Below, piece after piece: positions 7,157-14,884 of a stretch of DNA of 18,828 nucleotides (positions are counted from its first letter, which is position 1; each line of letters begins with the position of its first letter). The stretch is from Collinsella sp. AF02-46-1 (GTDB lineage Bacteria > Actinomycetota > Coriobacteriia > Coriobacteriales > Coriobacteriaceae). The stretch covers positions 4,159-22,986 of the forward strand of contig CAKXKM010000023.1 in NCBI GenBank assembly GCA_934876235.1. The letters run 5' to 3'. Both the position numbers and the translations under genes were made by a program. The notes beneath the pieces are model-generated. The model did no database searches and was not told the origin of the DNA. It saw only the letters and a program-made list of their open reading frames with translations.

Positions 7157-7326
7157 GTCCTTTCCTTTTTTGGTGATGGCAGACCAGAGCCTAGGGCGCG
7201 GAGCCTGGCCAAGGACACGTGGCGCCTTGGACGGTCGATGGTTGTCGGCAAACGGCGGGTCGAGTTTTCAACAACCCTGCCTAACTGACCAAAACCTTGC
7301 CAAAAGCTTGACGAATGCTGTTGAAA

Positions 7327-7358
7327 AAGCGCCTCTCGGCCGATGTCGAGAGGCGCTT
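7327..7358 (-). terminator. Intrinsic terminator of asnS
   Basis: AAGCGCCTCTCG and CGAGAGGCGCTT (7327-7338 and 7347-7358) form a perfect 12-bp stem with an 8-nt loop. On the minus strand it is followed by a run of five T including the stem foot (GCGCTTTTTCAAC). It lies 46 nt past the asnS stop. The rest of 7157-7403 holds the leader of the WYL gene; I saw no convincing promoter there. Confidence 0.85.
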
Positions 7359-7403
7359 GTGCGATGAGTGTTGCACGTGGCGATGCGAGCTAGTGCCCGA
7401 TGA

Positions 7404-8807
7404 TTAGAAGTCGGCGTTGCCCACGGTGCGCGGGTGCGGCAGGACGTCGCGGATGTTGCCCACGCCGGTGAGGTACATCACCAAGCGCTCGAAGCCCAGA
7501 CCGTAGCCGGCGTGCTTGCAGGAACCGTAGCGGCGCAGGTCAAGGTAGTACTTGTACTGCTCGGGATTCATTCCCAGGTCCTTGATGCGGGCCTCGAGCA
7601 GATCCAGGCGCTCCTCGCGCTGGGAGCCGCCGATAATCTCGCCGATACCGGGAACCAGACAGTCGGCGGCGGCGACGGTCTTGCCGTCCTCGTTCATGCG
7701 CATGTAGAACGCCTTGATTTCGGCCGGGTAGTCGGTCACGAAGGTCGGGCGCTTAAAGTGCTCCTCGGTCAGGAAACGCTCGTGCTCGGTCTGCAGATCA
7801 ATGCCCCAGCTCACGGGATAGTCAAACTTGTGGCCGGCGGCGACGGCCTGCTCCAGGATCTCGACGGCCTCGGTGTAGGTGACACGGGCAAAGTCGGAGT
7901 TTGCCACATGGTCCAAGCGCTCGATCAGGCCCTTGTCCACAAACTTGTTGAGCATATTGAGCTCGTCGGGGCAGGTGGCCATAACGTCCTTAAGGACGTA
8001 CTTGAGCATGGCCTCGGCGTTATCCATGTAGTCGTTCAGGTCGGCAAAGGCCATCTCGGGCTCGATCATCCAAAACTCGGCGGCATGGCGCGTGGTGTTG
8101 GAGTTTTCGGCGCGGAAGGTGGGGCCAAAGGTGTACACGTCGCCAAAGGCCATGGCAAAGTTCTCGGCATTGAGCTGGCCGGACACGGTAAGGCTCGCGT
8201 GCTTGCCAAAGAAGTCCTGGCTCCAGTCGACCTCGCCGGACTCGGTGAGGGGCGGATTTTTGGGGTCGAGCGTGGTCACGCGGAACATCTCGCCGGCGCC
8301 CTCGCAGTCACTCGTGGTGATGATGGGGGTGTTGACGTAGACAAAGCCCTGCTCCTGGAAGAAGCGGTGGATGGCGGCAGCCGCGACAGAACGGATGCGG
8401 AACACGGCGCGGAACAGGTTGGTGCGCGGGCGCAGGTGCTGCTGGGTGCGCAGGAACTCGACGGTTGCGCGCTTCTTCTGCAGCGGGTAATCCGGGGCGC
8501 TGACGCCCTCGACCTCGATGGAGGTGGCAGAAAGCTCGAAGGGCTGGGGCGCATCGGGGGTCAGCTTGACGGTGCCGGTGCAAATGAGTGCGGCCGAGAC
8601 GTTTTGATGGGCGATCTCGTCGTAGTTGTCGAGTGCCTCGCGGTTCATGACGACCTGCAGGTCGCGGAAGCAGCTGCCGTCGTTGAGCGTGACAAAGCCA
8701 AAGTTCTTCATGTCGCGGACGGACTTGACCCAGCCGGCGACGGTGACGGTCTGGCCGCCGAGCGACTCGGCATCGGCATAGAGCTGCGCGATTTTGGTGC
8801 GGTTCAC
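7404..8807 (-). CDS. asnS: Asparaginyl-tRNA synthetase
   Basis: 467 residues from the GTG start, the usual size for bacterial AsnRS (about 460-466). It charges tRNA-Asn with asparagine using ATP, in the cytosol. An OB-fold anticodon-binding domain comes first (VTVAGWVKSVRDMKNFGFV, 21-39), followed by the class II catalytic core: motif 2 FRAENSNTTRHAAEF (231-245) and motif 3 GYGLGFERLVMYL (434-446). Start choice: the frame is open far upstream, but GGGAGGA (8811-8817) sits just before GTG 8807 and that start matches the family N-terminus. The ATG at 8819 overlaps this ribosome site, and the one at 8843 has none. A TAGAAT -10-like box lies at 8854-8859 without a clear -35. Hairpins close it on both sides, so it is probably monocistronic. 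Confidence 0.95.
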   Translation of the reverse strand: MNRTKIAQLYADAESLGGQTVTVAGWVKSVRDMKNFGFVTLNDGSCFRDLQVVMNREALDNYDEIAHQNVSAALICTGTVKLTPDAPQPFELSATSIEVEGVSAPDYPLQKKRATVEFLRTQQHLRPRTNLFRAVFRIRSVAAAAIHRFFQEQGFVYVNTPIITTSDCEGAGEMFRVTTLDPKNPPLTESGEVDWSQDFFGKHASLTVSGQLNAENFAMAFGDVYTFGPTFRAENSNTTRHAAEFWMIEPEMAFADLNDYMDNAEAMLKYVLKDVMATCPDELNMLNKFVDKGLIERLDHVANSDFARVTYTEAVEILEQAVAAGHKFDYPVSWGIDLQTEHERFLTEEHFKRPTFVTDYPAEIKAFYMRMNEDGKTVAAADCLVPGIGEIIGGSQREERLDLLEARIKDLGMNPEQYKYYLDLRRYGSCKHAGYGLGFERLVMYLTGVGNIRDVLPHPRTVGNADF

Positions 8808-8919
8808 GTATCCTCCCATAACGGTTGAATGATAGTTATCCATACAGTTCGATATTCTAGCAGCTCGGCTCATTTGGGCTATACAGATAAGGCATTGGCG
8901 GGATGGTTTTTCAAACGAA

Positions 8920-8951
8920 AAGCGCCCGCGGCCAAATGGTCGCGGGCGCTT
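8920..8951 (-). terminator. Intrinsic terminator of the EIIA gene
   Basis: AAGCGCCCGCG (8920-8930) pairs with CGCGGGCGCTT (8941-8951) across a 10-nt loop. On the minus strand the stem runs into TTTTCGTTTG. It lies 37 nt past the EIIA stop and separates that gene from asnS. Confidence 0.85.
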
Positions 8952-8988
8952 GACGAGGTGTCTTTTGGCTGTGTGGCGCGGGGCCTGG

Positions 8989-9552
8989 CTACTTGGTCTT
9001 GGCAACCAGCAGCGGATCGCCAAGCTTGACGAGCGGATTGCCGCCGATAAGCGTGCCAGACTCGCCGACGTGGTCGATGCTCTTGAGGCGGTCGAGCTCA
9101 GAGATGATGACGGTCACGATGTCCTCGTGACCGGCGGCCTTAATAGCGTCGCGGTCGAAGCTGATGAGCGGCTGGCCGGCCTTGACCGTGTCACCCATCT
9201 CGACAAAGCGGGCAAAACCCTTGCCGTTCATTTCCACGGTGCCCAGGCCAACATGGATGAACACGCGAAGACCGTCCTCGGTGATCATGCCGATGGAGTG
9301 GTTGGTGACGGTGGTGGCGCCGATACGGCCGTTAGCGGGGGCGTAAATGGTGCCGGTAATGGGCTCGATGCCGTAGCCCTGGCCGAGCATGCCCGAGGCG
9401 ATGGTCTCGTCGGGAACCTCACTCAGATTGACGAGCACGCCGTTGACAGGAGCGTAGATGACGCCTTCGCGGGTGGCGAAGCTTGCTGCGGGCGGAACGG
9501 ACGCCTCGCCCGACGAAGTGAACGTGGACTTGAGCGAATCGAGCAGACCCAT
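8989..9552 (-). CDS. crr: PTS EIIA component, glucose (crr) type, stand-alone
   Basis: 187 residues from ATG 9552, chosen because GGAGG (9558-9562) is 5 nt upstream; the frame extends further up with no better start. The domain is EIIA-Glc like: GVIYAPVNGVLVNLSEVPD (30-48), GYGIEPITGTIYAPANG, NHSIGMITEDG with His85, and RVFIHVGLGTVEMNGKGF with His100, equivalent to E. coli His75 and the phosphorylated His90. It should receive phosphate from HPr and pass it to an EIIB domain of a sugar permease. No EIIB, EIIC, HPr or EI gene is in the window, so its partner lies elsewhere. The first 25 residues form a short amphipathic lead and linker, also seen in single-domain EIIA proteins. It has its own promoter and terminator. 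Confidence 0.92.
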   Translation of the reverse strand: MGLLDSLKSTFTSSGEASVPPAASFATREGVIYAPVNGVLVNLSEVPDETIASGMLGQGYGIEPITGTIYAPANGRIGATTVTNHSIGMITEDGLRVFIHVGLGTVEMNGKGFARFVEMGDTVKAGQPLISFDRDAIKAAGHEDIVTVIISELDRLKSIDHVGESGTLIGGNPLVKLGDPLLVAKTK

Positions 9553-9601
9553 AGATGCCTCCAACGTATCAGGCGCGCATGTTGCACGCGTGTGGTTTGC
9601 C

Positions 9602-9624
9602 GGAAACGTTTCGTACGTGTTTCC
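9602..9624. promoter_or_regulatory. Inverted repeat in the EIIA leader, possible operator
   Basis: GGAAAC (9602-9607) and GTTTCC (9619-9624) flank an 11-nt CG-rich spacer, between the proposed promoter and the EIIA start. It could be a repressor site. Agreement with a classical catabolite-responsive element is poor. Confidence 0.25.
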
Positions 9625-9643
9625 CAGCACGGTCAGCGCTCCT

Positions 9644-9672
9644 ATTTTACGCTGTCCAACGATACCTCTGAA
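9644..9672 (-). promoter_or_regulatory. Candidate promoter of the EIIA gene
   Basis: On the minus strand TTCAGA (9672-9667) and TAAAAT (9649-9644) are spaced by 17 nt. The -10 matches the consensus in 5 of 6 positions and the -35 in 4 of 6. The leader would be about 85 nt. The rest of the divergent gap up to 9798 holds a perfect 10-bp palindrome (9684-9693, TGATATATCA) and no clear plus-strand promoter. Confidence 0.4.
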
Positions 9673-9798
9673 CAGCGATTTTGTGATATATCAGTTGAAG
9701 GCCAACTTATTGCGGGGGTGTTTCTGCGCCGCGGGCTCAAGTGGGGTACGCTAAGGTGCGAAAAACGAGTGCGCACGAATCGCACGGAGGGAGCACCT

Positions 9799-10698
9799 AT
9801 GATTATTGAGAACCATGCGCTGTGGGGCGAGGAGCCGACCGAGGATTATCCGGCGACGTTTACGTATCTGGGTGCCGAGCCGCTGCCCGACAAGCCCAAT
9901 GGCCGCCGCCCCGCGGTGATCATCTGCGGCGGAGGCGGGTTTACGCATATCGCTCCGCACGAGCAGGACCCGGTGGCGTTTGCGTTTTTGGACCGCGGCT
10001 ACCAGGCCTTTGTGCTCAACTATGTGACGAGCGCCACGGGCGACGTGAGCTTTCCGCACCCGCAGGCGGATCTCGCCAAGATGGTCGCTACCGTGCGCGC
10101 CAACGCCGACGAGTGGCATGTCGATCCCAAGCGCGTGTGCATCGTGGGTTTCTCGGCGGGCGGCATGATCTGCGCCTCGTTGGCAACGCAGTGGAAGACC
10201 GGACCTTTCGCGGGCCTTGCCGGGGCTCGTCCGGAGGATATTCGTCCCGACGCCGTGGTGCTGGGCTATCCGTTGCTCGACCTTGCCTATGTGCGCGATA
10301 TGCAGACGCGCGACCCGCGCATCGACCTGCGCGTGCCCAAGACGGGTGGCAAGACGGGGCGCGATTTGCTCAACGACTATCTGTCGATGGTGACGGGCGG
10401 CGAGGCGACCGATGAGCACCTGGCCGACATTTGCCCTACCACGCACGTTTCGCGCCAGATGCCCCCGACCTTTGTGTGGGGCGTTTCGGACGACAAGACG
10501 GCGCCGGTCGCGCAGGTCTACCCGTTTGCGCAGCGCATGGCCGAGGAGGGTGTTGCATGCGAGATGCACGTCTTTGACCAGGGTGGCCACGGCCTTTCGC
10601 TCGGCAACGCCAATACCGCGGTCGACAACGAGGACAAGCAGGTTTCCGTCCGTCCCTGGATCCGCCTGGCCTTCCGCTTCCTGGAACGCCATATGTAA
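9799..10698 (+). CDS. Alpha/beta hydrolase, esterase/lipase-like (BD-FAE type)
   Basis: 299 residues, cytoplasmic, with no signal peptide. The alpha/beta-hydrolase catalytic set is visible: CGGGGFTH (43-50), in the place of the HGGG oxyanion loop, nucleophile Ser119 in GFSAGG (117-122), acid Asp231 or Asp232 in GVSDDKTAPV, and His264 in DQGGHGLSL. The order and the spacing of the strands (RRPAVIICGG, YQAFVLNYV, RVCIVGFSAGG, DAVVLGYPLLD, PPTFVWGV) fit the acetyl-xylan-esterase/BD-FAE and dienelactone-type branch acting on small acyl esters or acetylated sugars. The substrate cannot be told. GGAGG (9786-9790) is 8 nt upstream of ATG. The small gene at 10746 follows after 47 nt with no terminator between, so they may share a transcript. 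Confidence 0.88.
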   Translation: MIIENHALWGEEPTEDYPATFTYLGAEPLPDKPNGRRPAVIICGGGGFTHIAPHEQDPVAFAFLDRGYQAFVLNYVTSATGDVSFPHPQADLAKMVATVRANADEWHVDPKRVCIVGFSAGGMICASLATQWKTGPFAGLAGARPEDIRPDAVVLGYPLLDLAYVRDMQTRDPRIDLRVPKTGGKTGRDLLNDYLSMVTGGEATDEHLADICPTTHVSRQMPPTFVWGVSDDKTAPVAQVYPFAQRMAEEGVACEMHVFDQGGHGLSLGNANTAVDNEDKQVSVRPWIRLAFRFLERHM

Positions 10699-10745
10699 AA
10701 GTAGACTACTTGCCCGTTTCAAAAAGTCTGCTTAGAGGAGGAGCC

Positions 10746-11066
10746 ATGCTTGAGGGTACGTATGTGGTTTTGGCCCAGACGCCGGTGGGGAGCAAGCGCG
10801 GCGAGGTGACGTTTTCACATGGGGTGAACGGCGCGCTCAGGGCAGTACTAAACGTCAGGGGTCTCAATATCGCTCTCTCGAGTGCCCGCGCTGAGGGCGA
10901 TTTCTTTGAACTCTCGGGTACTATCTCCCACGTCTTGATGGGCAAGGCACCCTTTACATGCACGGGGTCAGTCGAGGGTGATCGACTCACTGCTACCGCG
11001 CGGTCGGGTTCCGTTTCGATCTCGCTGAGCGGTATGCGCAAAGAGCTTTCGGGGCGCACCGCATAA
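10746..11066 (+). CDS. Small all-beta protein of unknown function
   Basis: 106 residues, not recognised as a named family. The start is ATG 10746, with AGGAGG (10736-10741) just upstream; an in-frame ATG at 10710 lacks such a site. The sequence is a series of short beta strands with two similar halves: an opening MLEGTYVVLAQTPVGSKRGE and a later APFTCTGSVEGDRLTATA, ending SISLSGMRKEL. This resembles small lipocalin-like or eight-stranded barrel domains found alone or at the end of oxidoreductases in Coriobacteriia; that comparison is from memory and weak. No signal peptide, membrane segment or cysteine cluster is seen. It lies 47 nt after the hydrolase gene, probably co-transcribed, and 121 nt before feoAB. 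Confidence 0.7.
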   Translation: MLEGTYVVLAQTPVGSKRGEVTFSHGVNGALRAVLNVRGLNIALSSARAEGDFFELSGTISHVLMGKAPFTCTGSVEGDRLTATARSGSVSISLSGMRKELSGRTA

Positions 11067-11139
11067 AGTTTGCGCAGGTAAACATCGGTATTTGACTTTA
11101 TAAAATAGTTCAGAGCGCTATCATTTGTCGTTACGAGTT

Positions 11140-11164
11140 GGTTAGCCCCGGTAAACGGTTAACC
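11140..11164. promoter_or_regulatory. GGTTA/GGTAA repeats upstream of feoAB, possible iron-regulator operator
   Basis: GGTTA (11140-11144), GGTAA (11150-11154) and the palindrome GGTTAACC (11157-11164) cluster 24 nt before the feoAB start. DtxR/IdeR boxes of Actinobacteria are built from inverted GGTTA/TAACC half-sites, so this could be an iron-dependent operator. The match is partial and no regulator gene is in the window. Upstream, TTGACT (11092-11097) with a TATAAAAT stretch near 11098-11105 suggests a promoter region, but no well-spaced pair is clear. Confidence 0.35.
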
Positions 11165-11187
11165 GCGTCTAACGAAAGGATGAGCGC

Positions 11188-13548
11188 GTGAAGCTCGATA
11201 CGCTCGAGATTGGAAAGGACGCCGTTGTCGCATCGGTGACATCCGATGATCAGGCGCTCCGACAGCATATTTTGGACATGGGCCTAACGCCGGGCACCGA
11301 AGTCACCATGATGAAATACGCCCCCATGGGCGACCCGCTCGAGATCCGTCTGCGTGGCTACGAGTTGACACTGCGCAAGGACGATGCCGCCCGCATTGAG
11401 CTTGTGGGCATTCACGATACCGATATGGGTCCGCGCGCTAACGCTGCAATCGGCACGACGGAGCATCCGGCACTCGGCGAGGGGACGTATTCGCCCCGTG
11501 CGGCAAAGACGGCCGTGCCCGAGGGCGCGCCGCTGCACTTTGCCCTCGCCGGCAACCAAAACTGCGGCAAGACCACGTTATTCAACCAGCTGACGGGCTC
11601 CAACCAACATGTCGGTAACTTTCCCGGCGTGACGGTCGACCGCAAAGATGGCACCATCCGCAACCACCCCGAGGCGAACGTTACCGACCTGCCCGGCATC
11701 TATTCGCTGTCGCCGTACACGGGCGAGGAGATCGTCAGCCGCCAATTCATCCTTGACGAGCATCCCGATGCCATCATCGACATTATCGACGCCACCAACA
11801 TCGAACGTAATCTGTACCTGACACTGCAGCTCATGGAGCTCGACCGCCCCATGGTCATCGCGCTCAACATGATGGACGAGGTGACCGCCAATGGTGGTGC
11901 CGTAGACGTCAACCTGCTCGAGAGCCTGCTGGGCGTGCCTGTTGTTCCCATTAGCGCTGCCCGCAACGAGGGCATTGGCGAGTTGGTGGATCATGCCTTG
12001 CACGTGGCGCGGTTCCGCGAGCGCCCCGGTCGCCTGGACTTCTGCGCGCCCGATGGTCCAGACGGCGGCGCGCTGCATCGCTGCATTCACGGCATCGCCA
12101 ACCTTATCGAGGACCATGCCGCGACGGCGCATATCCCGGTGCGTTTTGCGGCGACCAAGCTGGTTGAGGGCGACGAGCTGGTGACCGAGGCGCTTCATCT
12201 GGACCGTAACGAACTTGACGCCATCGAGCACATCATTACCCAGATGGAGGGTGAGGCCGGTACCGACCGTCTATCTGCACTGGCTGACATGCGCTTCGGC
12301 TTTATCGGCGACGTGTGTGGGCGCTGCGTCGTCAAGCCGCACGAGAGCCGCGAGCACGTGCGTTCCGTCAAGATCGACCGCATCCTGACGGGTCGCTACA
12401 CGGCCATTCCGGCGTTCCTGGTGATCATGGGTCTCGTCTTTTGGCTGACGTTTGGCGTGATCGGCGCGGCGTTGCAGAGACTTATGGAGGACGGCATCGC
12501 TGCCATCATCGCCTCGGCCGATGCGGGCCTCAAGGCGTTCGGCACCAACGACGTGGTGCGCTCGCTGGCTGTCGACGGCGTGCTTACGGGCGTGGGCAGC
12601 GTGCTGACCTTCCTGCCGATTATCGTCGTGCTCTTTTTGTTCCTCTCCATTCTGGAAGACTCCGGCTACATGGCGCGCGTGGCCTTTGTCATGGATAAAG
12701 TGCTGCGTCGCTTTGGCCTGTCGGGCCGCAGCTTCGTGCCTATGCTCGTCGGTTTTGGCTGCACCGTGCCGGCTATCATGTCGACCCGTACGCTCCCATC
12801 CGAGCACGACCGCAAGATGACGGTCATGCTCACGCCGTTCATGAGCTGTTCGGCCAAGTTGCCGGTCTACGGTCTGCTGTGCGGGGCATTCTTCCCGCAG
12901 GCGACAGTTCCCGCCATGGTCTCGCTCTATCTGATTGGTATCGTGGTCGGCTGCATTGCCGCCCTGGTGCTCAACCGCACGGCATTTAAGGGCGACCCGG
13001 TGCCGTTTATCATGGAGCTTCCCAATTACCGCCTGCCGAGCGTCAAGACGACGGTGATGCTGGCATGGGATAAGGCCAAGGACTTTATTACCAAGGCCTT
13101 TACCATTATCTTTGCCGCTACCGTGGCCATCTGGTTCCTCCAGACGTTCGATATCCGCTTTAATGTGGTCGCCGATCAGTCGCAGAGTCTGCTTGCCGGT
13201 TTGGGTAGCATTATCGCGCCGGCGCTGGCGCCGCTCGGCTTTGGCGATTGGCGTGCATCCACGGCGCTCGTCACCGGACTTATCGCCAAGGAGAGCGTCA
13301 TTTCGACCCTCACCGTGCTTTTGGGTGCAACGTCGCCCGCGGCACTGTCGAGCATGTTTTCGCCGTTTACCGCTTACGTGTTCCTGGTCTTTACGCTGCT
13401 GTACCCGCCCTGCGTAGCGGCAATCGGCGCCGTCAAGAGTGAACTGGGCGCGCGCTATGCCGTGGCCGTGTTCGCGTTTCAAGTGACGGTCGCCTGGATT
13501 GTGGCGTTTGTCGTGCATTCGGCGGGCATAATGCTGGGGCTGGCTTAG
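11188..13548 (+). CDS. feoB: Ferrous iron transporter, FeoA-FeoB fusion
   Basis: 786 residues. Residues 1-75 are a FeoA (SH3-like) domain (LDMGLTPGTEVTMM, GDPLEIRLRGYELTLRKDDA), joined by a linker of about 40 residues to FeoB. The G domain has G1 GNQNCGKTT (122-130), G3 DLPG (167-170), G4 NMMD (227-230) and G5 near PISAARNEGI (254-263). The membrane part holds the FeoB gate motifs LEDSGYMARVAF (about 489-500), GFGCTVPA (about 522-529) and SCSAKLPVYG (about 553-562), followed by further spans to the C-terminus. Role: GTP-dependent uptake of Fe(II) across the inner membrane. The start is GTG with AAGGA (11176-11180) 7 nt upstream; the ATG at 11180 is out of frame. FeoA is usually a separate gene of about 75-80 codons. 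No feoC-like tail or gene is seen. Confidence 0.95.
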   Translation: MKLDTLEIGKDAVVASVTSDDQALRQHILDMGLTPGTEVTMMKYAPMGDPLEIRLRGYELTLRKDDAARIELVGIHDTDMGPRANAAIGTTEHPALGEGTYSPRAAKTAVPEGAPLHFALAGNQNCGKTTLFNQLTGSNQHVGNFPGVTVDRKDGTIRNHPEANVTDLPGIYSLSPYTGEEIVSRQFILDEHPDAIIDIIDATNIERNLYLTLQLMELDRPMVIALNMMDEVTANGGAVDVNLLESLLGVPVVPISAARNEGIGELVDHALHVARFRERPGRLDFCAPDGPDGGALHRCIHGIANLIEDHAATAHIPVRFAATKLVEGDELVTEALHLDRNELDAIEHIITQMEGEAGTDRLSALADMRFGFIGDVCGRCVVKPHESREHVRSVKIDRILTGRYTAIPAFLVIMGLVFWLTFGVIGAALQRLMEDGIAAIIASADAGLKAFGTNDVVRSLAVDGVLTGVGSVLTFLPIIVVLFLFLSILEDSGYMARVAFVMDKVLRRFGLSGRSFVPMLVGFGCTVPAIMSTRTLPSEHDRKMTVMLTPFMSCSAKLPVYGLLCGAFFPQATVPAMVSLYLIGIVVGCIAALVLNRTAFKGDPVPFIMELPNYRLPSVKTTVMLAWDKAKDFITKAFTIIFAATVAIWFLQTFDIRFNVVADQSQSLLAGLGSIIAPALAPLGFGDWRASTALVTGLIAKESVISTLTVLLGATSPAALSSMFSPFTAYVFLVFTLLYPPCVAAIGAVKSELGARYAVAVFAFQVTVAWIVAFVVHSAGIMLGLA

Positions 13549-13589
13549 TTATTTATTGATGGCGCAACCTCTGTGTATTGAGTTGATTA

Positions 13590-13624
13590 CGGCCCCGCAT
13601 CTGTTGCTGACGGATGCGGGGCCG
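13590..13624 (+). terminator. Hairpin terminator after feoAB
   Basis: CGGCCCCGCATC (13590-13601) pairs with GATGCGGGGCCG (13613-13624) around an 11-nt loop: a perfect 12-bp stem, 41 nt past the feoAB stop. The T tract is poor (TTGCTATATAAT). The hairpin overlaps the -35 region of the next promoter. Confidence 0.65.
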
Positions 13625-13636
13625 TTGCTATATAAT
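13607..13636 (+). promoter_or_regulatory. Promoter of the MFS exporter gene
   Basis: CTGACG (13607-13612) and a perfect TATAAT (13631-13636) are spaced by 18 nt. The leader to the ATG would be about 30 nt. The -35 sits in the loop of the preceding terminator hairpin. Confidence 0.6.
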
Positions 13637-13672
13637 CGCCCATCGCTCAAGACAATCGGAGAGGGTTCCTAC

Positions 13673-14869
13673 ATGACTCAGGCAAGACAAGATGGCATCT
13701 CGCTCAAGCAGTGGCTCCCGCTTATCGGGCTCGCCTGCTGTGCGTTCGTGTTCAACACGTCGGAGTTCATGCCCATTGGCCTTCTGACTGATATTGCCGC
13801 ATCGTTCTCGCTCACCGAGGCCCAGGCAGGCATCATGATCTCGGTCTACGCCTGGGGCGTCATGCTGCTGTCGCTGCCGCTTATGGTGTTTGCCTCGCGC
13901 TTTGAGTTCAAGCGTATGCTGCTCGGCGTGCTTGCCGTGTTTTCTCTGGGTCAGTTCCTGTCCGCCGTGGCGCCGACCTATCCCATCTTGGTCTGCGCAC
14001 GCCTGGTGGTCGCCTGCGCGCACGCCGTGTTCTGGTCGGTCGCTTCGATCATAGCCTCGCGCCTGGTCGATACGCGTCATGGGGCGCTCGCCATCAGCAT
14101 GATCGCCACGGGCTCGTCCATCGCGCAGATCTTCGGCCTACCGATCGGTCGCGCCATCGGCCTGGCCGTGGGCTGGCGCATGACGTTTGCCGTGGTTGGA
14201 TCCTTCTCTGCCGCCGCGGTGGTGTACCAGGCAGCGGTGTTCCCGGTCATGCCGGCGGGCGAGCGCTTTACCGTCAAACAGCTGCCCGAGCTGCTCAAGA
14301 ACCCGTTCCTGATTGCGCTCTACGCGGTCACGGTCTTTATGGCGACCGGCTATTATGCGGGTTACAGCTATATCGAGCCGTTCCTGGCGCAGGTCGCGCA
14401 CGTCGACGCAAGCGCTATTACCATGACGCTGACGGCGTTTGGCTGCTCTGGTCTGCTCGGAAGCTGGCTGTTTGGCCGCCTGTTCGATGGGCATCGCTTC
14501 CCGTTCTTGGCTATCACGCTCTCCGGCGTGCCGGTGGCTCTGCTGCTCGTGGGTCCGGTCGCATCGTCGCTCGTAGCAGTGCTTGCCGTCTGCGCGCTAT
14601 GGGGCTGCTGCTCCACGGCCTTTAACGTTGCGTTCCAGGCCGAGCTCATCAAGTACACGCCGGCGGATTCGTCGGCCGTCGCCATGTCGATCTTCTCGGG
14701 CCTGTTTAACCTCGGTATCGGCACGGGCACCGCAATCGGCGGCGCCGTGGTTTCGGGTCCCGGCATCGCCTGGATCGGTTGCGCGGGCGGGGCGATTGCC
14801 GTCGTGGGTGTCATTCTCGCTATCACGGTGCTATTCCCGGCCATACACCGCGCAAAGCCTGTCGCCTAA
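13673..14869 (+). CDS. MFS transporter, SotB/AraJ-like (DHA1) exporter
   Basis: 398 residues with twelve hydrophobic spans, the standard MFS size. The start ATG has AGAGG (13660-13664) 8 nt upstream; the frame is open upstream but that part overlaps the terminator and promoter. Near TM1 the sequence FVFNTSEFMPIGLLTDIA (25-42) closely follows E. coli SotB (sugar efflux), as do AQAGIMISVYAWGVMLLSLP, ACAHAVFWSVASIIASRL and GLPIGRAIGLAVGWRMTF. Relatives export sugars such as arabinose or IPTG-like compounds, or drugs, in exchange for protons. Substrate specificity cannot be read from the sequence. It is expressed from its own promoter and is followed 16 nt later by a long palindrome. Confidence 0.9.
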   Translation: MTQARQDGISLKQWLPLIGLACCAFVFNTSEFMPIGLLTDIAASFSLTEAQAGIMISVYAWGVMLLSLPLMVFASRFEFKRMLLGVLAVFSLGQFLSAVAPTYPILVCARLVVACAHAVFWSVASIIASRLVDTRHGALAISMIATGSSIAQIFGLPIGRAIGLAVGWRMTFAVVGSFSAAAVVYQAAVFPVMPAGERFTVKQLPELLKNPFLIALYAVTVFMATGYYAGYSYIEPFLAQVAHVDASAITMTLTAFGCSGLLGSWLFGRLFDGHRFPFLAITLSGVPVALLLVGPVASSLVAVLAVCALWGCCSTAFNVAFQAELIKYTPADSSAVAMSIFSGLFNLGIGTGTAIGGAVVSGPGIAWIGCAGGAIAVVGVILAITVLFPAIHRAKPVA

Positions 14870-14884
14870 TCACGTCCCCTCATC

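Noticed and set aside
7434..8828. Plus-strand open frame of about 464 codons opposite asnS
   Set aside because: Antisense shadow of asnS with Gly/Val/Leu/Asp repeats and no recognisable domain.
8808..9023. N-terminal extension of asnS to upstream starts
   Set aside because: The added part is basic, unlike any AsnRS N-terminus, and covers the terminator of the EIIA gene; the GTG at 8807 has the ribosome site.
9602..9624. Catabolite-responsive element (CcpA cre) before the EIIA gene
   Set aside because: Only a central CG and a few flanking bases agree with the consensus, and CcpA is not expected in Actinobacteria; kept only as an unnamed inverted repeat.
12271..13518. Minus-strand open frame opposite the FeoB membrane domain
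   Set aside because: Extreme His/Arg/Asp composition typical of the reverse complement of a membrane-protein gene; no ribosome site.
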